DNA of 64,000 nt from Bacteroidales bacterium (GTDB taxonomy: Bacteria; Bacteroidota; Bacteroidia; Bacteroidales; Marinilabiliaceae), in NCBI GenBank assembly GCA_003249255.1, contig QKJP01000031.1:1-64000 (forward strand). The letters run 5' to 3'. A model generated the notes under the pieces. The model was not told the origin of the DNA. It searched no databases and was given only the letters and a program-made list of their open reading frames with translations. Shown one piece after another: positions 52,584-59,611 of the stretch. Each line of letters starts with the position of its first letter. The stretch's first letter is position 1. A program made the position numbers and the translations under genes.

Positions 52584-53327
52584 CTATCCTCTTCCTATTA
52601 CATCTCTTCCTCCTTGGCCGGCCAAAGCCAGTTTCAATTCAGAAAATGTGGGTTCTTCCATTTTGATCAATGAGAACGTTTTCCCAATGTCTTCTATATA
52701 ATGTGCATCCGACGAACGGACGATCACATAATCTTTAAGCTGTGTTTTTTGCTGAATAAAATCATCAAAAATGACATTATCACTCACTTCAACAGCATCT
52801 ATTTTTAAGTCGAAAGGTATAAAACCCAATTGACTATAAATACTAAAACTTTTGCGATCGACATGTGCCAGAATAAAAATTCCTCCTAACTCATGAACTT
52901 TGGCTTCAACCTCATCAATAGATGCATCCAAGGCACTTAATAACAATCGATCTTCTTGTCCTAAAATCTCTTCATCCTCATTGACCCAAACCTGATGACC
53001 AAAGCGATCCACATTATTGGAAATATCCGGCAAGTGCTCATCAATAAAGAGCTGAAAGTTTTTCAGTATTTCAACATTTTCGAACAACACCACACAATGA
53101 ACTTCTTCACGTGTTGTCACTTCGGCTCCCACTACCACACTCAAACCTTTTTTTTGAGCGACCTTTACGACCTCTTCACATTGCTGTGTGGCATTGTGAT
53201 CAGTAATGGCCAGAAGTTGGATTCCTTTGGATAAAGCGGTTTCTACAATGTTCACCGGACTCATTTCTAAATCTCCACAAGGAGAAAGTACGGTATGCGT
53301 GTGTAAATCTGCTTTAAACCATTCCAT
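52584..53327 (-). CDS. PHP-domain metal-dependent phosphoesterase-like protein
   Basis: 247 residues. PHP motif DLHTHTVLSPCGDLEMSP, AITDHNATQQCEEV and VVVGAEVTTREEVHC are present, together with later HVD and SSDAHYIEDIG motifs that complete the metal-binding set. Family members include histidinol phosphatase and polymerase-associated PHP domains; this stand-alone form in hydrogenase clusters has no proven substrate. It starts three bases after the DRTGG gene end, in the same operon. Confidence 0.87.
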   Translation of the reverse strand: MEWFKADLHTHTVLSPCGDLEMSPVNIVETALSKGIQLLAITDHNATQQCEEVVKVAQKKGLSVVVGAEVTTREEVHCVVLFENVEILKNFQLFIDEHLPDISNNVDRFGHQVWVNEDEEILGQEDRLLLSALDASIDEVEAKVHELGGIFILAHVDRKSFSIYSQLGFIPFDLKIDAVEVSDNVIFDDFIQQKTQLKDYVIVRSSDAHYIEDIGKTFSLIKMEEPTFSELKLALAGQGGRDVIGRG

Positions 53328-53330
53328 CGG

Positions 53331-53666
53331 CTAAGCTTTCAGCAACTCATACAAGCGCCCCGACACTTCAAAGGCTTCCATATCCGTTCCTAAAACAGGA
53401 ATACCTTCTTCGTTACTTTGCGCCAGAGTTGCTTCATCGGGTTGGAAACCTTTTACAACAACAATAGCAGCTACGTCTTTTAAAGATGCAACTGCCATTA
53501 TATTTTTGTGCGTTTGTAATGTAATCCAAACCTGACCTTCGTCTACATTCCCCATTACATCGCTTAAAAGGTCAGAGGTGTAACCGCCTGTAACTTCTGT
53601 GTCCAGACTTTCTTTACCACTGTATACTTTTAAATCTAATTTTTCTATGATATCAGAGACCTTCAT
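53331..53666 (-). CDS. DRTGG-domain protein 2
   Basis: 111-residue single-domain protein of the DRTGG family. It is a paralogue of the protein at 55467-55811; both share I-x-E-L-D and a G-Y/F-x-SDLxSDV core (GYTSDLLSDVM, about 28-38). The domain is often linked to CBS or phosphotransacetylase proteins; biochemical role unknown. The gene overlaps the preceding Fe-hydrogenase-like gene by 14 bases. Confidence 0.83.
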   Translation of the reverse strand: MKVSDIIEKLDLKVYSGKESLDTEVTGGYTSDLLSDVMGNVDEGQVWITLQTHKNIMAVASLKDVAAIVVVKGFQPDEATLAQSNEEGIPVLGTDMEAFEVSGRLYELLKA

Positions 53667-55029
53667 ATTTTGCTCCCTTTTTCTTACAATCTTTATCTAA
53701 ACGATCCTTTCCCCATATCTTCTCCATGATACGGATTGAATGATCGGGATCTAACTTTTTTGTTTTTTCCATCATGCGTTGCAAAAAGCCACAATCTGAC
53801 AAATGAGCCTTCTTCATCACAATGTCTTCTGCTAAGCTTTGACAATTAGGGGCTCCACAAACGCCACAATCTACTCCCGGCAAAAAGCACATCATACTAC
53901 GCACACGCTCCATTTTTTTCAGCGCTTTTCCCATATCTTGATCCAAAGCCATTGTTTGCCTAGGCTCCACTTCGCCAATTTTCAGATGTTCACGCACATA
54001 TTCTAAGTGGTTCTGCTTGACCTCTTCAACTTTTAAACCCGACTTTTGAATACGATTTGCACGAGTATGAACGCGCTCGACGGTCAAAAACCGATTTTCT
54101 GACATCAAGGCTCCTCCGGCGCAACTCTGATCACAGGCTCTTAACTCAAGAAAATCTACATTCATCACTTCTTCATTCTCCACGCGTTCTAAAAAAGAAA
54201 TGACATTGTGAATTTCATCTATGGCCAGGCATCGACCTTCCATGTGCTTAGACTCGCCCTGTGTTAAACTCCACTCCATAACTTTGGGAGTATAATAAGG
54301 CAATACAACTTCTGAATTGCGATTTGGCTCACTCTTGCTATTCAAAACATGATATACTTTATTATACAGAAAGTTCATGTTAATAATCCCATCAACTACG
54401 GTTTCTTTATCTGTGGATCTTAGAGCCGAAATTTTAGCCGCACAAGGTGTCACATAAAACATTCCGATTTGATCTGCAGAAGTACCTGATTCTAAAAGCA
54501 GTTGCTTATAATAAAGAGCAGTTGCTTCAGCAGGATGTTTCAATGGGATAATATTTTGAGCCAATGCCGGGAATCGTAATTGAATTAAACTTACAATGGC
54601 CGGACAGAATGAACTAATCAATGGTTTTTCGCGGTCGGTTTTGTACTCTGCCAACATTTCTTCGTTGATCACATCTACCACAGCCTCTCCCGGCACCACA
54701 TGGGTAAAACCGAGACCTTTCACAACATCAATAATCTCTTCTGCTGTATGTTGCCGTGAAAACTGACCAATAAAAACAGATGGTAAAACCGCTACTCGAA
54801 TATTATACTTGAAGATTTGCTCAAAATCATCTTGTTCAATATAAATTGCATCAACAGGGCACACTCTTAAACAGGCTCCGCAGTCGACACATTTTTCGCT
54901 TTGGATAACAGCAACTCCATCTTTAATACGAACAGCTTGCGTTGGACATGCATTCATACAATGCGTGCACCCAAAACAAGTTTCCTCGTCTACTTTTAAT
55001 GCGTGATAGAATTGTTCGTTACTCATCAA
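53653..55029 (-). CDS. Non-canonical [FeFe]-hydrogenase-like protein (sensory type, no PAS)
   Basis: 458 residues. N-terminal ferredoxin domain with two 4Fe-4S sites (C18-C28; C47-C57). The H-cluster domain is divergent: L1 SSFCPAIVS (C142, relay Cys replaced by Phe), L2 VTPCAAKISAL (C196), L3 RACDQSCAGGALMSENR (C299, C303). All four cluster cysteines remain. The C-terminus has a 4Fe-4S site (C388, C391, C396, C413) of the Fes/RnfB type. The missing relay Cys and gene context suggest sensing or electron transfer rather than fast catalysis. It follows the RsbW-like gene by 14 bases. Confidence 0.9.
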   Translation of the reverse strand: MMSNEQFYHALKVDEETCFGCTHCMNACPTQAVRIKDGVAVIQSEKCVDCGACLRVCPVDAIYIEQDDFEQIFKYNIRVAVLPSVFIGQFSRQHTAEEIIDVVKGLGFTHVVPGEAVVDVINEEMLAEYKTDREKPLISSFCPAIVSLIQLRFPALAQNIIPLKHPAEATALYYKQLLLESGTSADQIGMFYVTPCAAKISALRSTDKETVVDGIINMNFLYNKVYHVLNSKSEPNRNSEVVLPYYTPKVMEWSLTQGESKHMEGRCLAIDEIHNVISFLERVENEEVMNVDFLELRACDQSCAGGALMSENRFLTVERVHTRANRIQKSGLKVEEVKQNHLEYVREHLKIGEVEPRQTMALDQDMGKALKKMERVRSMMCFLPGVDCGVCGAPNCQSLAEDIVMKKAHLSDCGFLQRMMEKTKKLDPDHSIRIMEKIWGKDRLDKDCKKKGAKYEGL

Positions 55030-55043
55030 TTAAGACTTCTCTT

Positions 55044-55457
55044 CTAATTTAAATTTGTAATCAATTCAACGGTGGTACCTTGCCCGACTTTGCTGCTCAC
55101 ATTTAATTCGTCAGCATTCTTTTTCATATTTGGCAAGCCCATACCGGCTCCAAATCCCATCTCTCTAACAGCCGGAGATGCTGTTGAATATCCTACCGTC
55201 ATTGCTAAATCAATGTCTGGTATTCCCGGACCTTCATCTTCGATCCTAATAAATATCCTTTCCGGACTAATATCCACACTTATCGTTCCTTTGTAAGCAT
55301 GGGCAACAACGTTTACTTCGCCTTCATACAAAGCCACTACTATACGCTTTATAATCTTAGGATCAACACTTAATTTCTTTAATACTTTCTTTACGGCACT
55401 AGAGGCATAACCTGCTTTGGTAAAGTCTCCGCCTGAAACCTCGTATTTTAATTCCAT
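55044..55457 (-). CDS. RsbW-like anti-sigma/serine kinase (GHKL ATPase)
   Basis: 137 residues of the anti-sigma regulatory factor/serine-threonine kinase type: N-box VVALYEGEVNVVAHAY, G1 box IEDEGPGIPDIDLAM, and GFGAGMGLPNMKKNADEL. In partner-switching systems such kinases bind a sigma factor or phosphorylate an antagonist. No STAS antagonist or sigma factor lies in the window, so the partner is open. The gene is packed between the DRTGG1 and hydrogenase-like genes. Confidence 0.86.
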   Translation of the reverse strand: MELKYEVSGGDFTKAGYASSAVKKVLKKLSVDPKIIKRIVVALYEGEVNVVAHAYKGTISVDISPERIFIRIEDEGPGIPDIDLAMTVGYSTASPAVREMGFGAGMGLPNMKKNADELNVSSKVGQGTTVELITNLN

Positions 55458-55466
55458 TACTGTGAA

Positions 55467-55811
55467 TTAATACACCGGATCTAAACCGGCAACATGTAAC
55501 ATCCCAACGGTTTTATACATAGAATACTTGCACTCCAACAATACCATGCCGTTTTCCTCAGCTAAAGCCTTCATTTCGTCTGTGATTTCTTTATTTCGAA
55601 CAAACATGATACAAGTAATATCAGCCATCTCTGCGGTTCTAATTGTCTGAAGATTTGTAAGGCCGGTAACTAACATGATCCCCTCGCTATCAAGCGTTAA
55701 CACATCACTCATCAAGTCACTCGCAAAACCATACTTGACCGCTTCATCGATTTTATCAGCACCACAAACAATTTCCGCATCAAGTAATTCTACAATTTTT
55801 CGTATTTCCAT
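55467..55811 (-). CDS. DRTGG-domain protein 1
   Basis: 114-residue paralogue of the protein at 53331-53666, with GFASDLMSDVLTLDSEG near residue 28 and ADITCIMFVRNKEI. It is the first gene after a 158-base gap below the phosphatase gene, so it may start a separate transcript, and is followed after nine bases by the RsbW-like gene. Role unknown. Confidence 0.82.
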   Translation of the reverse strand: MEIRKIVELLDAEIVCGADKIDEAVKYGFASDLMSDVLTLDSEGIMLVTGLTNLQTIRTAEMADITCIMFVRNKEITDEMKALAEENGMVLLECKYSMYKTVGMLHVAGLDPVY

Positions 55812-55969
55812 TAACCACTTTGTTAAAGATGTGCATTAAAATATCCTCTTATTAAAGAAATTTTTCTTGAATACAAAAAAAGACCTTTTGAACGAGAAAA
55901 AAAAGGGTAAAACACCGATTTTATTAATACATATCTAGTCTAAATAATGGTTAAACATTTAAATATCTC

Positions 55970-57160
55970 CTACAAATATTCTATCTCAACATCTTTTAAA
56001 AACTTTTTTTCCAATTGCGCTGCAATACTTCTAATTACGGTCCTTCTGATCTCCAGTTCAATTGGAAATGTAGGATCTTGATGAGCAACATTAATATTGG
56101 TTCCATTCAGAATATGAATCTGATCACTTTCCAACAGTAACTTGGCAAATTGATCGGCCGGCCCTCTGCCCAAACCAACTTCCGCATCATAATGCTCCAA
56201 CAGTTTGACGACCTTACTCAGGGTTAAAATACCTTCAGTGACCAGATCAATACCTTCAACATGTGAAAGGGGAGGCAAATCCGGATCGCTGGACATTTCA
56301 TCAGAATCAAACTTCAAACCCAACTCCCTCACCACTAACTCTGCTGTGGTACCTCCTGATATCACTTTTTTTCCTTTAAAGCGCTGTACCTTTAAGGCAT
56401 ATTCATTGTCGTTTTTTAAATCAAAGGGCGGTCCGGAAGCCAGTAATAGTTTTCGCGGCTCTCTAAAATAAATGACCCCACACGAAGTATCATCCACCGG
56501 ATAACCCCCATCATTCATCACCGCCACATTAACTACTTTTTGAGCCAATTTACCCGAAGCGGCATAAGGGGTATTTTTGATCAACTTTTCCACATACTCG
56601 ACCAAAGCATCTCGACCAAAGCCAAAGGGTAAGCGTTTGGTTCCCATTCCCGATTGCACAATTCCATCAGACCAAAAGAAAATACGATCTTCTTTTTGAG
56701 CCATAAAAGAACATGTTTTAAGAACCTTTCCTTTATTTTGCCCATTCTCCAAGACAATCTCTTCCCAGGCAGGATCAAAAACATGCAGCCCCCTCATAAT
56801 TAAAGCTAAAGGATTGTCGTATTCAATGATTGTCGTTAAGCCATCTTCTTCAATATCAATAATTGTGAAGGTACTATAACTCACTTTTCGAACACTGCAT
56901 ACAGGAAGTGTATCCATTATAATTTCGGCTGTACGCTTAACTTCGCGATGATCTACGGTAAAATTCATGGCCATGGAAGCCGTTAATGTTGCTAGTACAT
57001 TGGCCTTCACTCCACTTCCCATACCATCAGAAAGCACAGCAATGGTACGCCCATCTTCTTTGATTTTTTGAGATAAAAAAACATCTCCACAAATCAACTC
57101 ACCCACATGGTTTCGTTGCCGGCACTCCACATCTAAAAAGAAATTATTTTCCTCCACCAT
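55970..57160 (-). CDS. SpoIIE/PP2C-type serine phosphatase
   Basis: 396 residues. The PP2C/SpoIIE core has VLSDGMGSGVKANVLATL (metal-binding Asp), FFWSDGIVQSGMGT and MNDGGYPVDDTSCGVIYF (second metal Asp). A C-terminal region of about 150 residues (GGTTAELVVRELGLKFDSD onward) is characteristic of the phosphatases found in hydrogenase clusters. It should dephosphorylate a Ser/Thr protein, most simply a substrate of the RsbW-like kinase. Its start overlaps the end of the PAS hydrogenase gene by 17 bases, implying tight coupling with that sensor. Confidence 0.9.
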   Translation of the reverse strand: MVEENNFFLDVECRQRNHVGELICGDVFLSQKIKEDGRTIAVLSDGMGSGVKANVLATLTASMAMNFTVDHREVKRTAEIIMDTLPVCSVRKVSYSTFTIIDIEEDGLTTIIEYDNPLALIMRGLHVFDPAWEEIVLENGQNKGKVLKTCSFMAQKEDRIFFWSDGIVQSGMGTKRLPFGFGRDALVEYVEKLIKNTPYAASGKLAQKVVNVAVMNDGGYPVDDTSCGVIYFREPRKLLLASGPPFDLKNDNEYALKVQRFKGKKVISGGTTAELVVRELGLKFDSDEMSSDPDLPPLSHVEGIDLVTEGILTLSKVVKLLEHYDAEVGLGRGPADQFAKLLLESDQIHILNGTNINVAHQDPTFPIELEIRRTVIRSIAAQLEKKFLKDVEIEYL

Positions 57161-59000
57161 GCTCTCCTAATTTTTGTGCCTCTATGATACTATTTAATGT
57201 TTTCTCGGTTTTTGATGCACTTTCTCCTAAGAGAAACGCAATTTGCTGAACCGTTTCCAGATTTTCACGAATAACCGACCTTGCTCTGTTTATAATTTCT
57301 TCTCTTCGAACTTCTGGAGTTTCTAAGTCCCTGATAATTCCTCCAACAATCTCATTCTTTTTGATGGTAAACACTGACACATTCAAGATAGAATCACCAA
57401 ATTTCTCATCACGATTGATCACATCCTGACCTGACTTTAACACACTCGCAAACAAACGGTGAAACTCAACTAAAGATGGCAAATCAGCACTTTTCAAACC
57501 GGGAATTACTTCCGCTATTTCGCGAGCATCTTCACCCATCATGTCAACAAATCGAGCATTGGATTCGATAACTTTTAAATTTTCATCAACAATTACCACC
57601 CCAGCCCGTAACTTATTCAACATGATGGTTAAAACCTCGGCAGACTCTTTTGCAGCTAACTCTTCTTGCTTGGCTAGCTTCTCACTTTCTTTCAAAGCCA
57701 ATTGGGCATGACGCAATTCCTTGTTTGCCACATTCATATCAACCACCACCGATTGCAACTTCTTATTAGAGTAGGTATAACATTGCTCATAAGTGGTTAA
57801 TCCTTGCCAATGAGCAATGGCAAATTCTTTACAAGTGGAATATCCACAAGCACCACATCCCAGCATGTCTTTCACTTTGGTTTTACCCATATCCCGTAAA
57901 ACGCCCTCAACCTGTTCCTCGGTTGGCATGGGAAGTCGTAAATCTTTAATGCGATAAGATCTACTCAAATCTAAATCAGCAAATGAATCCCTCTCCTTCT
58001 TCCAGGCTATTTCATCAAAAGCCTTCATTCGTTTTTCAACAAACTTAATGACTCGTGAGCGCCGCAAATATTTTTTACCACTCTTTGACATTCCCGGCCC
58101 CATAATACAACCTTTGCAGTAAAAGAGATCAAGATGCTCGTTTAACTGAAGATCTCCTTTAAATTCTTTTAGTGCTTGTAAAAAATTATCACGTCCTTCG
58201 GTTATTAAAATATTTGCCTCTAACAAGCTTTGATGAATATCTACTGCCTGAAACATACCATGACTAATGGGAAACAAGCCCCCTTTTTTTCCAAAAGGTG
58301 GATCAAATTCACTAAATGCCACGGAACTTTCAGTTATCATTTTCTCAGCAAACAACGCTCTTAGTTCAGTAAAGGTTAAAACTGACTCAATTTGACCATC
58401 CGTTCCGTTAAAAGATTTCACATCATCCTTGGCTGCTGTACAAGCTGTTAAATAAACCAACTTTATATTCTCTCCATATTTTTTTCTAACCACTTTGGCC
58501 ATGGCAATATAGGGTGGAATAACAGGCATTAAATTCTCAATTAATTCAGGCTCTTGTTTCTCAATATATTTAACGATGGTAGGACATTTAGAAGTAATGA
58601 AAAACTTTCCTTCCGATTGATCAATCAAAGCTTTGTTTTTACACGCTACAAGATCAACACCAAAAGACATGTCGGTCACATAATCAAAACCCAAAGCACG
58701 AAGCATCCCAACAAACTTGCGATAATCTGTTACATCGATGAACTCGCCGGAAATTGCAGGATCACAGATCACAGCCACCTTACTCTCTGCTAATATTAAA
58801 TCTTGCACCTTTCGTTTATCCGATCTATAAAAAATGGCTTCTTGCGAACACACTGTAACACAATTTCCACAGCCCACACAACGCTCAGGCATTATCTCGG
58901 CATGTTTGCCCGATATCTTTATGGCTTTAGCCGGACAAACACGTACACAAGTATAACTCAGGTTACACTTATTCTTATCAACTTCTATTAATTGTGCCAT
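57144..59000 (-). CDS. hydS: PAS-domain sensory [FeFe]-hydrogenase (HydS type)
   Basis: 618 residues. Two N-terminal 4Fe-4S sites (C12-C22; C41-C51). H-cluster-like domain: L1 TSKCPTIVKY (C139, relay Cys replaced by Lys), L2 LTACTAAKDDV (C187) and L3 FYCKGCIMGPGMS with C295-x-x-C298, one residue shorter than the canonical CxxxC. A 4Fe-4S site (C382, C385, C390, C407) precedes a coiled coil (about 420-455), a PAS domain (about 460-560) and a helical tail. This layout matches sensory HydS proteins (groups C/D). The phosphatase gene overlaps its 3' end, so signal output through that phosphatase is a reasonable inference. Confidence 0.9.
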   Translation of the reverse strand: MAQLIEVDKNKCNLSYTCVRVCPAKAIKISGKHAEIMPERCVGCGNCVTVCSQEAIFYRSDKRKVQDLILAESKVAVICDPAISGEFIDVTDYRKFVGMLRALGFDYVTDMSFGVDLVACKNKALIDQSEGKFFITSKCPTIVKYIEKQEPELIENLMPVIPPYIAMAKVVRKKYGENIKLVYLTACTAAKDDVKSFNGTDGQIESVLTFTELRALFAEKMITESSVAFSEFDPPFGKKGGLFPISHGMFQAVDIHQSLLEANILITEGRDNFLQALKEFKGDLQLNEHLDLFYCKGCIMGPGMSKSGKKYLRRSRVIKFVEKRMKAFDEIAWKKERDSFADLDLSRSYRIKDLRLPMPTEEQVEGVLRDMGKTKVKDMLGCGACGYSTCKEFAIAHWQGLTTYEQCYTYSNKKLQSVVVDMNVANKELRHAQLALKESEKLAKQEELAAKESAEVLTIMLNKLRAGVVIVDENLKVIESNARFVDMMGEDAREIAEVIPGLKSADLPSLVEFHRLFASVLKSGQDVINRDEKFGDSILNVSVFTIKKNEIVGGIIRDLETPEVRREEIINRARSVIRENLETVQQIAFLLGESASKTEKTLNSIIEAQKLGEHGGGK

Positions 59001-59015
59001 TTAAACTCTGTTGAT

Positions 59016-59270
59016 TTATTGATTAACTTGAAAATACTCACTCAAACATTGCATTACCGTTTCAGACGTAACCCCTTTATAAATATTCTCATCTATTTTC
59101 ACAATGGGTCCATCCTCACACAAGCCGCCACACAAACCACCATGTAAAAAAACCTTTGCGTTTAAACCATACTCGGCTACAAATTTCTTTACAAGCTCGA
59201 CAACCTGCTTATTGCCTCGGGCAAAACATGAGCTACCAAGGCATATTGTTATTTCGTGATCGTATTCCAC
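59016..59270 (-). CDS. 84-residue thioredoxin-fold 2Fe-2S protein, GTG start
   Basis: Small ferredoxin-like protein with ITICLGSSCFARG (C10, C15) and GGLCGGLCEDGP (C47, C51), the ligands of NuoE-type 2Fe-2S domains. The start codon is GTG at 59270, preceded by an AGAAGAAG stretch. It lies 15 bases before hydS and could feed electrons to it, or replace the N-terminal 2Fe-2S domain missing from HydB2. Confidence 0.85.
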   Translation of the reverse strand: MEYDHEITICLGSSCFARGNKQVVELVKKFVAEYGLNAKVFLHGGLCGGLCEDGPIVKIDENIYKGVTSETVMQCLSEYFQVNQ

Positions 59271-59611
59271 GCTTCTTCTTTTTAATTAATCAGAACAATA
59301 TTATTAACTGAGCTTCAGAACCACAGAAAAATTCGCTTTAAAGACAAGATTAACAGGATTTACAAGATTTTTTTTTTAAAAAACATAGTTGTAAGCCTAT
59401 TAATCGGGTAAATCCTGGCAAAAAACATGTGGTTAAACTCTGTTTCCTACAAGAAATGTTAAAGAGAAATCCCTATTCAGAACTGTCCTCTTATAAAGTA
59501 AATAAAAAAAGTTGTATCTGCGATATTGTTCTGACCAAGAATTCCTCAAAACAAAACCGCAAACACAACGATTCAAATATTCTAACGCCATTGAACTATC
59601 TAACCTTTGAC
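59271..59611. other. Gap in the hydrogenase island with an R2 element
   Basis: Between hydA2 (stop at 59612) and the small 2Fe-2S gene. It holds R2 repeat copy 3 (59324-59475). No terminator hairpin is visible after hydA2; the downstream block may have a new promoter here. Confidence 0.5.
59324..59475 (+). repeat. MITE-like repeat family R2, copy 3
   Basis: It has AATTCGCTTTAAAGAC, GATTAACAGGATTTACAAG, ATGTGGTTAAACTCTG and GAGAAATCCCT. The 8-mer TTCAGAAC flanks both sides (59314-59321 and 59476-59483), a possible target duplication. It interrupts the hydrogenase island. Confidence 0.85.
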
